A DNA stretch of 64,000 nt from Pseudomonas sp. JUb42 (GCF_024807945.1 NZ_JANUFD010000014.1:124001-188000); one strand, 5' to 3'; numbered from the stretch's first letter, positions 1-9,520 are shown. Numbers and translations: made by a program. The notes: generated by a model from the sequence alone, not told the origin.

Positions 1-1268
1 AACTGGGCACCAGCCTGACGCCAATGGGCGCGGAAATGGCCGGCAATGCCGACAAGTCGATCCCGGCCTGGACCCCGCTGGCGACCAATGCCGGAGCGGT
101 GGACAGCAAAGGCTTCCTCGCCAATCCGTACGCCAGTGAGCAACCGCTGTTCATCATCACTGCGCAGAACGTCGACAAGTACAAGGAAAAGCTGGCGCCG
201 GGCCAATACGCGATGTTCAAGCGATATCCGGACACCTTCAAGATGCCGGTCTATCCGTCCCACCGCGGCGCCACCGTGCCTGCCGATGTGTTCGCGGCGA
301 TCAAACGCAACGCCACCAACACCAATCTGGTGGGCGGCGGCAACGGTCTGGAAAACTTCGAAACCGCCGTGCCCTTCCCGATTCCGAAGGACGGTACCGA
401 AGTCATCTGGAACCACATCACCCGTTATCGTGGTGGTAGCGTCAGCCGTCTGGTAACCCAGGCGACGCCACAGACCAACGGTTCGTTCAACCCGGTGTAT
501 TTCAGCGACTCGTTCGTTTTCCGCGACAAAATGAAGGATTTCGATCCGAAGAACCCTGGCAACATCCTGTTCTACTTCAAGCAGGAAGTGACCGCGCCAT
601 CGCGTCTGGCCGGCAGTGTGCTGCTGGTGCACGAAACCCTCGACCAGGTGAAAGAACCACGGGCTGCGTGGGTCTACAACGCCGGTCAGCGTCGTGTACG
701 TCGCGCTCCGCAAGTGTCCTATGACGGGCCGGGTACTGCGGCGGACGGCCTGCGCACCTCCGACAACCTGGACATGTACAACGGTGCTCCGGATCGTTAC
801 GACTGGAAGCTGATCGGCAAGCAAGAAATGTACATTGCTTCCAACAACTACAAGCTCGACGATCCGAAACTGAAGTACACCGATATCATCAAGGCCGGTC
901 ACCTCAATCAGGATCTGGCGCGCTATGAGTTGCGTCGTGTCTGGCACGTGACTGCGACCCTGAAGGAAGGTCAGCGTCATATCTACGCCAAGCGTGACTT
1001 CTTCATCGACGAAGACACCTGGCAGGCAGCAGTGATTGACCAATACGACGGTCGCAACCAGCTGTGGCGTGTGTCCGAGGCCTACGCCGAGAACTACTAC
1101 GACAAGCAAGTACCGTGGTACGCCCTGGAAGCCATCTACGACCTGCAGTCTGGCCGTTACCTGGCACTGGGCATGAAGAACGAAGAGAAGCGCGCTTATG
1201 ACTTCGGCTTCACCGCCACCATCAGCGACTTCCAGCCTAACTCCCTGCGTCAGGAGGGTGTGCGCTGA
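1..1268 (+). CDS. DUF1329 family protein, 5' end outside the window
   Basis: The reading frame is open from the left edge (the first full codon is at position 3), so the N-terminus, including any signal peptide, is missing. The visible part of about 420 residues is the typical body of DUF1329 proteins, which are exported proteins with a LolB-like fold in gamma-proteobacteria. Conserved-looking stretches are HITRYRGGSVSR and VYNAGQRRVRRAP in the middle and WRVSEAYAENYYDKQVPW near the end. The function is not established. Such genes often sit with DUF1302 and RND (MMPL) genes and a LuxR regulator, and a LuxR gene does follow here. A strong terminator comes about 60 bp after the stop, so this is the last gene of its transcript. 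Confidence 0.85.
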   Translation, partial: LGTSLTPMGAEMAGNADKSIPAWTPLATNAGAVDSKGFLANPYASEQPLFIITAQNVDKYKEKLAPGQYAMFKRYPDTFKMPVYPSHRGATVPADVFAAIKRNATNTNLVGGGNGLENFETAVPFPIPKDGTEVIWNHITRYRGGSVSRLVTQATPQTNGSFNPVYFSDSFVFRDKMKDFDPKNPGNILFYFKQEVTAPSRLAGSVLLVHETLDQVKEPRAAWVYNAGQRRVRRAPQVSYDGPGTAADGLRTSDNLDMYNGAPDRYDWKLIGKQEMYIASNNYKLDDPKLKYTDIIKAGHLNQDLARYELRRVWHVTATLKEGQRHIYAKRDFFIDEDTWQAAVIDQYDGRNQLWRVSEAYAENYYDKQVPWYALEAIYDLQSGRYLALGMKNEEKRAYDFGFTATISDFQPNSLRQEGVR

Positions 1269-1325
1269 CAGTTGATCCATCGTTGAACGTGCGCCGTTGA
1301 TCACAGCCACTGCGCATTGAACTCC

Positions 1326-1359
1326 ACACAAACGCCCCGACTCGTCGGGGCGTTTGTGT
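1326..1359 (+). terminator. Rho-independent terminator after the DUF1329 gene
   Basis: A perfect 16-bp inverted repeat (1326-1341 and 1344-1359, core CGCCCCGAC/GTCGGGGCG) with a 2-nt loop lies 58 bp after the stop. The outer part of the stem is A-rich on one side and T-rich on the other, so it may work in both directions. It separates the DUF1329 unit from the LuxR gene. Confidence 0.8.
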
Positions 1360-1513
1360 ATGCGCCCGGCTATGGCCGTATATTCTTTTCGATGATTGTG
1401 GGGATTTTGTTACAGACTTTTAGGAAACCGCCTACAAAACCCCTTGCTTAACCGCTAGTCTCGGGACATCCGCAACGCCGATAAATAGCACTTTCGAATA
1501 ACAAGAGCCGGCT

Positions 1514-4246
1514 ATGAGTGATTTGTCCCGTTTGCAAGGATTCGCAGACAACGTAGTGCCTGCGTTGGAAGGGCGATTCTTTCGACCCCCGCTGCCGGAC
1601 GGCTATGTTGCCCGTGCCCGGTTGTGCGAGCGGCTGCACGCCGGATTGTCCGGGCGCCTGCTGCTGATCAGTGCCCCGGCAGGGTTTGGCAAAAGCTCAT
1701 TGGCAGTCGAATTCTGCGAAGGGCTGCCCCGACAATGGCAGAGCCTGTGGCTGGGTTTGAGTCAACGCGACAGTGATCCGGGCCGCTTCCTCGAACGCCT
1801 GCTGGCCGGTCTGCAACAATTCTTTCCGCAATTGGGTGGCCAGGCCCTGGGCCTGTTGAAAATGCGTCAGCGTCACCAGCCCTTCGCCTTCGAAGAATGG
1901 CTCGACGGTTTGCTGGACGAACTGGCGCTGCACCTGATTCCCGGCAGCCCGGTTTTAGTGGTGCTCGATGACTACCATCTGGCGCAAGGCCCGGTGCTTG
2001 ACCGTTGCCTGCAATTTTTCCTCAATCATTTACCAAGCGCACTGGTGGTGATGGTCACCAGCCGCCAGCGACCGGACTGGCACTTGGCTCGTCTGCGCCT
2101 GTCCCGGCAATTGCTCGAACTCAATGAACAAGACCTGCGCCTGACCCACGCCGAATCCCTGGCGGTGCTCGATCAACAGGGCAGCGCCCTCAACGGCGAA
2201 GCGCTACACACCCTGATCCAGCGCAGCGAAGGTTGGGTGGCCGGGCTGCGCTTCTGGTTATTGGCCGCATCCGAGGCGGGGGACAACACCTTGCCCCAAG
2301 CGCTGCATGGTGGCGAGGCGCTGATCCGCGACTACCTGCTTGAAGAAGTCATCGATTGCCTGCCCACCGATGTGCAGGCCTTCCTTTATGAAACCGCGTG
2401 CCTCGAACGCTTCTGCGCCGAATTGTGCAACGCCGCCCGGGATAGTCACGACAGCGTGTCGATGCTCGGCTATTTGCAGGCCCATCAAGTGTTTCTCGTG
2501 CCACTGGATGAACACGGTCGCTGGTTCCGCTATCACCATTTGTTCTCCGACCTGCTGCGGGCGCGGGCGACTCAGACGGTAGGGCCGCAGCAGCGCCGCC
2601 TGCATCTGAACGCCTGTCGCTGGTTCAGTGAGCAAGGGTTGCTCGACGAGGCAGTGGAGCAGGCCTTGCGTGCCGGACATGTGGATGTGGCGGCGAATCT
2701 GGTGCAGAACCTGTCGGAAGAAAAACTGCTGGCTGAGCAGAATATCGGTCTGCTGCTGCGCTGGAAGATGGACTTGCCTGACAGCCTGCTGATCAGCACA
2801 CCACGGCTGATCGTGCTCTATTCCTGGGCCCTGGGTCTGGCCTGCCAGCTCGACGCCGCCGAAGAGTTGAGCGCGCACTTGAGCCGCTTCCTGCCCGCGC
2901 CATCGGCCACCGCACAGAAGTCCATGCTGGCACAGTGGCTGGCCCTGAGCGGCATCATTGCCCGTGGGCGTGGTGAGCGGGACAAGGCGCAGCGTTATTG
3001 CAGTGAAGCCCTGTCCAGCCTGCCCAATCTGCGTTACGGCCAACGCCTGATGTGCCTGTCGACCCTGGCCAATCTGGCGGTGACCGAAGGCGATCTGTGG
3101 CGGGCGAGGGCGTTGAACCGCGATGCTCTGGAGCTGGCCCAGCGCGTGGCCAATCCGCTGTTCGAAGCCCTGGCCCATTACGACCGTGCCCGGGTGTTGC
3201 AGGCCCGGGGCGAAACGCTGCGTGCCCTTGAGGAAGTCCGCCAGGGACTGCAACGTCTCAAAGGCTTGTCGGCGCAACGCCTGTATGCCATCCGCGCGCG
3301 GTTGACCTGTTACGAAGGCTATCTGCTGACCACGCGCCTGCAAACCGAGGCCGGTCGTGAGCGGCTATTGGCCGGACTGAGTGAGGCTCGCGCCTGTCGC
3401 GATATCAGCGTGTTGATTGCCCATTGTGTGATCGCCGGGCTTGAAGGTCGGGCCGGGCGCTTTGCTGCGGCCTTTGCCGAGCTGGGTGAAGCCGAGCGCC
3501 TGATGCATATCTGGGATGTGCCGCCGATCTACTACCTGGCGATGATCACCCTGGTCAAATGCGAGCTATGGCTGGCCCAGGATCGCATCGACCTGGCCGA
3601 GGCCTGGCTGGTACGTCTGGCGCAGACCTACAGCGGCGACCAGGCGGCCACCGCGCCCGAATGTTTGCCGCATCTGCCGTATCTCATTGACGTGCAGCGC
3701 GCCGTGCTTGAGCGTATTCAAGGTAAAAACCAGGCCTCGGTCGAACGCCTGCAAGCCCTGGAACTGTGCGCGCAAAAGGCTGACAGCCAACTGATGCGCC
3801 TGATCGTCCTGAATCAGCAGATCCTTTCGCTGATGGGCACTCCCGACGAAGGCCTGGCCCGGGATCTGTTCAGCCAATGCCTGCAGGCCGCCATGGGCGG
3901 AACCTTGTCGCCCTTCGAGGAGCTGATCGAGCGCCATCCCCTGTGGGTAAAAGAAATGCTGCTGGTGCGGGCGCCTTGCCCGGTGCGCGATGCCCTGATG
4001 CAAAGGCTGCCGGTTACCCTGGCGGTAGCCCGGGAAATCGGTGATCAGGCGGATAACCTCAGTGCCCGGGAGCTGTCAGTGCTGCAGCTGATTGCCCAGG
4101 GTTGCTCGAATCAGGAGATCAGTGAACAGCTGTTTATTTCTCTGCACACGGTGAAAACCCACGCCAGTCACATCAACAGTAAGCTGGGCGTCGAGCGACG
4201 TACCCAGGCCGTGGCGCGCGCCCAGGAGATGGGTTTGCTGGGCTGA
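1514..4246 (+). CDS. MalT-type LuxR family transcriptional regulator (910 aa)
   Basis: This is a large ATP-dependent LuxR regulator of the MalT/LAL class. A P-loop (APAGFGKSS, residues about 54-62) and a Walker B-like VVLDDYH near residue 145 mark the N-terminal STAND-type NTPase. A long helical TPR-like region follows. The last 65 residues are a LuxR helix-turn-helix beginning LSARELSVLQLIAQG, with SLHTVKTHASHINSKLGV as the recognition part. Family members bind an inducer, form oligomers with ATP and activate promoters. Start: ATG at 1514. The next gene encodes an AmiC-like binding protein, a plausible ligand sensor for this regulator (inference). The adjacent DUF1329 gene may be a target. 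Confidence 0.85.
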   Translation: MSDLSRLQGFADNVVPALEGRFFRPPLPDGYVARARLCERLHAGLSGRLLLISAPAGFGKSSLAVEFCEGLPRQWQSLWLGLSQRDSDPGRFLERLLAGLQQFFPQLGGQALGLLKMRQRHQPFAFEEWLDGLLDELALHLIPGSPVLVVLDDYHLAQGPVLDRCLQFFLNHLPSALVVMVTSRQRPDWHLARLRLSRQLLELNEQDLRLTHAESLAVLDQQGSALNGEALHTLIQRSEGWVAGLRFWLLAASEAGDNTLPQALHGGEALIRDYLLEEVIDCLPTDVQAFLYETACLERFCAELCNAARDSHDSVSMLGYLQAHQVFLVPLDEHGRWFRYHHLFSDLLRARATQTVGPQQRRLHLNACRWFSEQGLLDEAVEQALRAGHVDVAANLVQNLSEEKLLAEQNIGLLLRWKMDLPDSLLISTPRLIVLYSWALGLACQLDAAEELSAHLSRFLPAPSATAQKSMLAQWLALSGIIARGRGERDKAQRYCSEALSSLPNLRYGQRLMCLSTLANLAVTEGDLWRARALNRDALELAQRVANPLFEALAHYDRARVLQARGETLRALEEVRQGLQRLKGLSAQRLYAIRARLTCYEGYLLTTRLQTEAGRERLLAGLSEARACRDISVLIAHCVIAGLEGRAGRFAAAFAELGEAERLMHIWDVPPIYYLAMITLVKCELWLAQDRIDLAEAWLVRLAQTYSGDQAATAPECLPHLPYLIDVQRAVLERIQGKNQASVERLQALELCAQKADSQLMRLIVLNQQILSLMGTPDEGLARDLFSQCLQAAMGGTLSPFEELIERHPLWVKEMLLVRAPCPVRDALMQRLPVTLAVAREIGDQADNLSARELSVLQLIAQGCSNQEISEQLFISLHTVKTHASHINSKLGVERRTQAVARAQEMGLLG

Positions 4247-4365
4247 CAGAACGAGCGCAATTTTCCTGCGAGAACAGGCAAATTTTCTACGCCAACCTTT
4301 AGTGCATGAGCTAGTGTCTCTGGGGTACGCGAATGATTTTCCTGCACGGATTGCCATCGTTAAGC

Positions 4366-4397
4366 AAAACCTGACCGGGCTCCAGTCGTCAGGTTTT
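4366..4397 (+). terminator. Terminator-like hairpin between the luxR gene and the AmiC-like gene
   Basis: A 10-bp perfect stem (AAAACCTGAC at 4366-4375, GTCAGGTTTT at 4388-4397) with a 12-nt loop runs straight into a T-run. It lies 120 bp after the luxR stop and only 15 bp before the start of the AmiC-like gene, so it could act as a conditional attenuator as well as a plain terminator. Confidence 0.65.
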
Positions 4398-4412
4398 TCT
4401 GGAGTCGATCAT

Positions 4413-5552
4413 ATGCGCTGCACCTTCGACGTAGGCTTACTGTTTTCCACTGATGGCGGCTACAAGCGCCTTGGGCTCGCGGCTCTGTCCGGCGCCCAGC
4501 AGGCCTTGGCCGAAATCAATAATGATCCGCAACTTGACTTCTCCTTGCGTGCCCACGCGTTCAATCCCCAGGGTTTTCTGCATCGCTATCGCCAGGGCGC
4601 CCAGGCGTTGCTGCAGGATGGTGTGCGGCATATCTTCGGTGGCACGACTTCGGCCGGGCGCAAGGAAATCATGGGCGCCCTTGAGCGTCGTGATGGCCTG
4701 CTCTGGTACGGCAGCCCCTACGAGGGCTTTGAGAGCAGCGAGCAAGTGATCTATCTCGGTGCCTGCCCGAACCAGACTCTGCTGCCGTTGCTGCGCTATG
4801 CCCTGGAGCACTTCGGCAAACGGGGAGTATTGCTGGGCGCCAATTCCATTTGGGGGTGGGAATACAATCGTATTGCCGTTGAGGCAATGAATGCTGCCTG
4901 CGCCGAGGTGGTGTTCGAACAATGCGCCAGCCTGGGCGCGACCCAATTCGGCGATGTCGTGGCGAAAATCATCAGTGAACGACCTTCGTTCATCCTCAAC
5001 AATTTACTCGGTGATTCAGCTAGCGCTTTTCTGCGACAGCTGGATCAGGCCTGCCAGGCCAATGGCCTGAGTTTTCCGGTACTCAGTTGCAGTCTGAGCG
5101 AAGCCGAGGCGGATGCCATTGGCGAGCTGCGCTGCCTGCGCTTATTGTCGTCCGGGACTTTTTTCGAGGACGTCGACCTGGCTTTCTGCGTGCATCAGCA
5201 ACAATTGCACGGCGCTGTCGCCTGCTCTCACTACTACGTCAGCAGCTACGTCGCGATGCATCTGTTGGCGAGTGCCTTGCAACATTTGGGCAGCGATGAG
5301 CCGGTGGGCGTTCGTCGTTATCTCTGTGAACACGCCGAGGACACCGTGCTGGGGCAGCTGAAATTTTCCCCGCGCAATGGCCACAGCCCGTTGCCGTGCC
5401 ATATTGCGGAATTGCATCAGGGGCGCTTCTTGCGTCTGCATAGCGAAGCACAGCCGCTTGCCCCCAGCCCCTACTTGACCAGCAACGACCTGAGCGAGTT
5501 TTATCGACTGCGTGATCCTGCCCGGGAGCCGCATTGGTTGCGGGTCAGGTGA
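4413..5552 (+). CDS. AmiC-like periplasmic-binding-fold protein
   Basis: About 379 residues. It resembles the AmiC/UrtA branch of type I periplasmic binding proteins. It begins MRCTFDVGLLFSTDGGY, like AmiC proteins that lack a signal peptide, and contains GTTSAGRKEIMGALE and LYGSPYEGFES-like ligand-cleft regions (seen as LLWYGSPYEGFESSEQ). The ATG at 4413 is preferred over an upstream in-frame codon at 4302 because GGAG lies 8 nt ahead of it. No permease or ATPase genes are nearby. A cytoplasmic sensor role is therefore more likely than transport, by analogy with AmiC, which controls AmiR. The candidate partner here is the LuxR protein just upstream (inference). Confidence 0.75.
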   Translation: MRCTFDVGLLFSTDGGYKRLGLAALSGAQQALAEINNDPQLDFSLRAHAFNPQGFLHRYRQGAQALLQDGVRHIFGGTTSAGRKEIMGALERRDGLLWYGSPYEGFESSEQVIYLGACPNQTLLPLLRYALEHFGKRGVLLGANSIWGWEYNRIAVEAMNAACAEVVFEQCASLGATQFGDVVAKIISERPSFILNNLLGDSASAFLRQLDQACQANGLSFPVLSCSLSEAEADAIGELRCLRLLSSGTFFEDVDLAFCVHQQQLHGAVACSHYYVSSYVAMHLLASALQHLGSDEPVGVRRYLCEHAEDTVLGQLKFSPRNGHSPLPCHIAELHQGRFLRLHSEAQPLAPSPYLTSNDLSEFYRLRDPAREPHWLRVR

Positions 5553-5639
5553 CAGCGGACTGCAAATTTATAGGTATTTGAGGGAGGCATTGCGGGGAGG
5601 GGGGTAAAGCATCCTTGCCTTGCGATCATTCCATGAGGG

Positions 5640-6836
5640 TCAAAGTTTTTTCTTGCACCAGATCTCATCGATGTTGCTGATACCCCAATCATCAGGAGAC
5701 TCGATGCGCACAATCGGATCGCGATCATACTGGCTCGCCAGGTTGATCACCTTGGGTTCCAGTTGCTTGCGGGTCAGCGCCGACATGAAGACTTTGACCT
5801 TGGGCAGCAACAGCGAGGTGTCATTCTGTTCGACCACCACGCCCAGGCGACCGCTTTCCAGCCGTACCAGGGCGCCGATCGGGTAGATCCCCACCGTTTT
5901 GACGAAGCTCTGAAAGACCTTCTCATCGAAGTGACCTTTCCAGGTCGCCATCTCACGAATCGAATGCGCCGCGCCCCAGCCCTTTTTGTAGGGGCGCTCG
6001 GAGGTCACCGCGTCGTACACGTCGCAGACCGCGCCCATGCGTGACAGCAGGCTGATTTCTTCCCCGGCGAGGCCGTGGGGGTAACCGGAACCGTCGACTT
6101 TTTCGTGATGGTGCAGGCAGACGTCCATCACTGACGGGATGACATGGCGATTTTCCTGGAGGATTTTCAGACCCTCTTCGGGATGCTTCTTCATCGCCAG
6201 GAATTCCTCCCGGGTCAGGCTGCCCGGCTTGTTGAGAATTTCTATCGGAATCATCATTTTGCCGACGTCATGCAGCAGCCCGGCGGCACCTGCTTCGCGC
6301 ACCTGATCCTCACTCATGCCCATGCGTCTGGCCAGGGCAATCATCAGCGCGCACACCGCGACCGAATGCATGTAGGTGTACTCGTCGGAATTCTTCAGGC
6401 GAGACAGACTGATCAAGGCGTGGGGATGGCGCATGATCGAGTTGGAAATTTCCCCGACCAGCAAGGCCACATCTTCCATGTCCATCGCCCGGCCCATGCG
6501 CGCGTCAGTGAACATGCCCATGACCGCCGTCTTGGCCTTGTTGCAGATCTCCTGAGCGCGGTTGATTTCTTCGTCCAGCGTGGTCGGTTCGGTATCAACT
6601 ACGTCATCGCCCTGCAGCCCGTCCTGCGAGCCGCAGCACTCATCAGGGCGTTTGCCCCGGGCGGTATCAATCCATACTTCTTTGGTAGTGGACTGTTGAA
6701 TAAGCTTAAGTACTTCAACATCTTGCAGTTCAACTTCAACGTGCTTTATCCAGAACGGATCGTTTGCCCATGGGCGGCAAAATTCGTGGATATACATACC
6801 CAGAGCAAGTTCGGAGACGCGGATTTTTTTTAGCAT
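5640..6836 (-). CDS. HD-GYP domain c-di-GMP phosphodiesterase
   Basis: 398 residues. The N-terminal third matches the DUF3391 domain that often precedes HD-GYP. The catalytic domain shows LLHDVGKMMIP (HD at 189-190) and HHEKVDGSGYP (243-253), followed by DVYDAVTSERPYKKG, the usual metal-binding and GYP signature. Proteins of this family hydrolyse cyclic di-GMP to pGpG and then GMP. All key metal ligands visible in the motifs are present, so it is probably active. It is transcribed alone, convergent with the AmiC-like gene. Confidence 0.9.
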   Translation of the reverse strand: MLKKIRVSELALGMYIHEFCRPWANDPFWIKHVEVELQDVEVLKLIQQSTTKEVWIDTARGKRPDECCGSQDGLQGDDVVDTEPTTLDEEINRAQEICNKAKTAVMGMFTDARMGRAMDMEDVALLVGEISNSIMRHPHALISLSRLKNSDEYTYMHSVAVCALMIALARRMGMSEDQVREAGAAGLLHDVGKMMIPIEILNKPGSLTREEFLAMKKHPEEGLKILQENRHVIPSVMDVCLHHHEKVDGSGYPHGLAGEEISLLSRMGAVCDVYDAVTSERPYKKGWGAAHSIREMATWKGHFDEKVFQSFVKTVGIYPIGALVRLESGRLGVVVEQNDTSLLLPKVKVFMSALTRKQLEPKVINLASQYDRDPIVRIESPDDWGISNIDEIWCKKKL

Positions 6837-7248
6837 GACTGCATGCTCGCTGAACGTATTGACTGACTGGCAAGCAGTACTGCAATCATCGGGCTATGCA
6901 CTGAGTGATAAGCGATGTGAAAATGTCCTATCGCCATATGGTTCCACCTTGAAGGCCAAGCCCGCTGCACTGGTTGCGTAGTGCCAGTATAAGGGGCGGC
7001 CTGTGAAAAAAACACGAAGTTTTATAGCGATAAGTGAAGCGCTGTGAATATTTATTTTTTATCAAAATCAAATGCTTAATAATGTATCTGTTTTGACGTC
7101 AAATTATTGATGTTATAGCCGTCCGGCAATAGCGGTGTTTTAGTTTAAATAAGACGCGGTCTTGATCGCGTTGCCGCTACGGTTGACCGGTTAGAGCAAA
7201 CTCCGTAGCGACCTAATGAATTGTTTGGCTCAAGAGCAAGTTGAGACT
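6837..7248. other. 412-bp intergenic region without a gene
   Basis: AT-rich in the middle. It contains the HD-GYP promoter region, a 12-bp perfect palindrome TTTGACGTCAAA (7092-7103), and an inverted repeat CGCTACGG/CCGTAGCG (7175-7182 and 7203-7210) just after the 3' end of nudK. The last has no T-tract, so I do not call it a terminator. No convincing small gene was seen. Confidence 0.6.
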
Positions 7249-7842
7249 TCAGCCTCCATGAGCGTGATTGACCAGCCGTAGTTGCAGATATTGCAGCAGC
7301 ATGATGGTCTTGCCGTCGACGATATCGCCGCTGCCGATCATGGCGATGGCTTCGTCGAAACCCAGTTCCAGCACTTCGATATCCTCGCCTTCCTCGGCCA
7401 GACCGCCACCGCTATTGATGCGATCGCCCGGTTGGTACTGGCCAATGAAGAAATGGATGCGCTCGGTGACGGAGCCCGGGCTCATGAACGCCTCGAAAAT
7501 CTTCTCGATGGCGCCGATCCGATAACCGGTTTCTTCTTCTGCCTCAAGGCGAATGCGTTCTTCAGGGCTGGCATTGTCCAGCAGCCCGGCGGCGGACTCG
7601 ATCAGATAGCCGCTGTGGCCGTTGACGAAAGTCGGCATGCGAAACTGCCGGATCAGCAGCACCGTGCGTTGCGCAAGGTTATACAGCAGGATCGTCGCGC
7701 CGTTGCCACGGTCATACACCTCCCGCGTCTGCGCTTGCCAACTGCCATCGCGGCGGCGCAGGTCGAAGCTGTATTTCTTCAGCAGGTACCAGTTGTCCGA
7801 GAGGGTTTCTTCGGCGGTGATACGAATCGGGCTGTCTTGCAT
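7249..7842 (-). CDS. nudK: NudK-type NUDIX hydrolase (GDP-mannose/ADP-sugar pyrophosphatase)
   Basis: 197 residues. The Nudix box is at residues 86-108 with the metal-binding core EAEEETGY, and ESAAGLLDN just before it. The stretch MSPGSVTERIHFFIGQY is typical of NudK. NudK cleaves GDP-mannose and related nucleotide sugars to a sugar phosphate and a nucleoside monophosphate. AGGA lies ahead of the ATG at 7842. The gene is divergent from the MBL-fold gene, with a 116-bp gap between starts. Confidence 0.85.
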   Translation of the reverse strand: MQDSPIRITAEETLSDNWYLLKKYSFDLRRRDGSWQAQTREVYDRGNGATILLYNLAQRTVLLIRQFRMPTFVNGHSGYLIESAAGLLDNASPEERIRLEAEEETGYRIGAIEKIFEAFMSPGSVTERIHFFIGQYQPGDRINSGGGLAEEGEDIEVLELGFDEAIAMIGSGDIVDGKTIMLLQYLQLRLVNHAHGG

Positions 7843-7958
7843 GGCGGGTCCTTTGGCGGGCAGTGAACAGTGCTTTGATCATACTGCGCCTTGAAAGGTC
7901 AGGGCAGTTGGCGTCAATCTTCGCTTCTGAATCGCAAAAAGTTGCCCCAGGACACCTG

Positions 7959-8603
7959 ATGAACCCTATAAATCCCACCCTGATCCGCGAAACCTTCCCC
8001 GTCGGCCCTTTGCAGTGCAACTGCACCATCATCGGCGACCCCGTCACCAGACAGGCCATCGTGGTCGATCCGGGCGGCAATCATGAGTTGATCCTCGCGC
8101 GGCTGGAGGCGTTGGGGTTGAAGGTAGTTAGCATCATTCATACCCATGCGCATCTGGATCATTTCCTGGCATCAGGGCAACTGAAGGAGAAGACCGGGGC
8201 GACGCTGCATCTGCACGAGGAGGATCAGTTCCTGTGGGACAACCTCGAGATGCAATGTCAGATGTTTCGCGTGCCTTATGTTCCCGTGCCGTCCCCGGAT
8301 CGCTGGCTGGCCGATGACGAGGAATTGGCCTGCGGCTGCGGCGTGGCGATTCATACGCCAGGGCATACGCCGGGGTCGATGAGTTTCTGGTTTGCCGAGG
8401 CCAAATTGTTGATTGCCGGTGACACGCTGTTTCGTCGCGGGGTCGGGCGGACCGATTTGTGGGGCGGGGATCAGGCGACCCTCGTGCGTTCGATCAAACA
8501 GCGGCTGTATACCCTTGATGAAGATGCGACCGTAGTGGCAGGGCATGGTCCTGATACGCGATTGGGCGACGAGATGCGTGAAAATCCTTTCATCCGCGCG
8601 TAG
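7959..8603 (+). CDS. MBL-fold metallo-hydrolase (YcbL/GloB-like)
   Basis: 214 residues. The zinc-binding motif HTHAHLDH is at 61-68, the third histidine lies in HTPGHTPGS (about 132-140), and the aspartate lies in AGDTLF (about 153). This spacing matches small type II glyoxalase-like hydrolases. The start at 7959 is chosen because AGGA lies 6 nt upstream and the product begins MNPINPTLIRETFPVGP, as in this family; a longer frame from 7863 has no such support. The likely activity is thioester (lactoylglutathione-like) hydrolysis, but the substrate is not shown by sequence. Confidence 0.85.
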   Translation: MNPINPTLIRETFPVGPLQCNCTIIGDPVTRQAIVVDPGGNHELILARLEALGLKVVSIIHTHAHLDHFLASGQLKEKTGATLHLHEEDQFLWDNLEMQCQMFRVPYVPVPSPDRWLADDEELACGCGVAIHTPGHTPGSMSFWFAEAKLLIAGDTLFRRGVGRTDLWGGDQATLVRSIKQRLYTLDEDATVVAGHGPDTRLGDEMRENPFIRA

Positions 8604-8701
8604 GGAATTGTTCAGGCGGTGTTAAGGAATTTTTGACGGCTTCAATGCTCTAATTCCGGTATTGGGCTTTAGCCCTGTGCCAGTAGAGTCAGGAGCCGTT
8701 C

Positions 8702-9403
8702 ATGTTTTTTACTTCCCGTCGTTTGATTATTGTTGCTACCGCTGTTGCCCTGCTATCCGGCTGCGCATCGCCTAATCCTTACGACAATCAGGGCCAGGCG
8801 CAAAACTCCACAGGCATGAGCAAAACTGCCAAATACGGTGGTCTGGGTGCGCTGGCGGGTGCCATTGCCGGTGCCGCGATCGATCACAACAACCGTGGCA
8901 AGGGCGCCCTGATCGGCGCTGCCGTGGTCGGTGCCGGTGCTGCCGGTTACGGCTATTACGCTGACAAACAGGAAGCCGCATTGCGTGCCAGCATGGCCAA
9001 TACCGGCGTCGAAGTGCAGCGTCAGGGCGACCAGATCAAACTGATAATGCCCGGCAATATCACCTTCGCCACCGACTCCTCGGCCATCGCCAGCAGCTTC
9101 TATTCGCCGCTGAATAACCTCGCCGGATCGCTGCGCCAGTTCAATCAGAACAACATTGAAATCGTCGGTTACACCGATAGCACCGGCAGCCGTCAGCACA
9201 ACATGGATCTGTCGGTTCAGCGCGCCCAGAGCGTTGCAACTTACCTGACCTCCCAGGGCGTCGACGGCACTCACCTGTCAGTGCGCGGCGCCGGCCCCGA
9301 TCAGCCGATTGCCAGTAACGCCGACGTCAACGGCCGGGCGCAGAATCGTCGGGTAGAGGTCAATCTGAAGCCGATTCCAGGGCAGCAATACCAACAGCAA
9401 TAA
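8702..9403 (+). CDS. OmpA-family outer-membrane lipoprotein
   Basis: 233 residues. A signal peptide ends in the lipobox LLSGC with Cys21 as the lipidation site. A glycine-rich region (residues about 45-80, glycine-zipper-like GALAGAIAGAAI) follows, then a C-terminal OmpA/MotB peptidoglycan-binding domain with EIVGYTDSTGS and NRRVEVNLKP. It should anchor the outer membrane to peptidoglycan. CAGGAG precedes the ATG. The gene ends convergently with the acyltransferase gene, and a REPIN lies between them. Confidence 0.88.
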   Translation: MFFTSRRLIIVATAVALLSGCASPNPYDNQGQAQNSTGMSKTAKYGGLGALAGAIAGAAIDHNNRGKGALIGAAVVGAGAAGYGYYADKQEAALRASMANTGVEVQRQGDQIKLIMPGNITFATDSSAIASSFYSPLNNLAGSLRQFNQNNIEIVGYTDSTGSRQHNMDLSVQRAQSVATYLTSQGVDGTHLSVRGAGPDQPIASNADVNGRAQNRRVEVNLKPIPGQQYQQQ

Positions 9404-9428
9404 TGCCTGCAGGCCTCATGAAGGTTGA

Positions 9429-9520
9429 TGTGGGAGCGGATTTATCCGCGAAATGGGTGCTGAAGGCGACGCAAATTCGGCGGACCTACCGGCCTATTCG
9501 CGAATGAATTCGCTCCCACA
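9429..9520. repeat. REPIN, GTGGGAGCGNATT type
   Basis: Inverted pair of REP sequences, TGTGGGAGCGGATTTATCC on the left and GAATGAATTCGCTCCCACA on the right, 92 bp end to end, between two converging genes. Confidence 0.85.

Noticed and set aside
6830..7015. 61-residue minus-strand frame upstream of the HD-GYP gene
   Set aside because: It overlaps the HD-GYP start region, lacks a ribosome site and looks random.
7175..7210. Inverted repeat CGCTACGG/CCGTAGCG as a nudK terminator
   Set aside because: It lies in the right place, but the 20-nt loop and lack of a T-tract do not support intrinsic termination.
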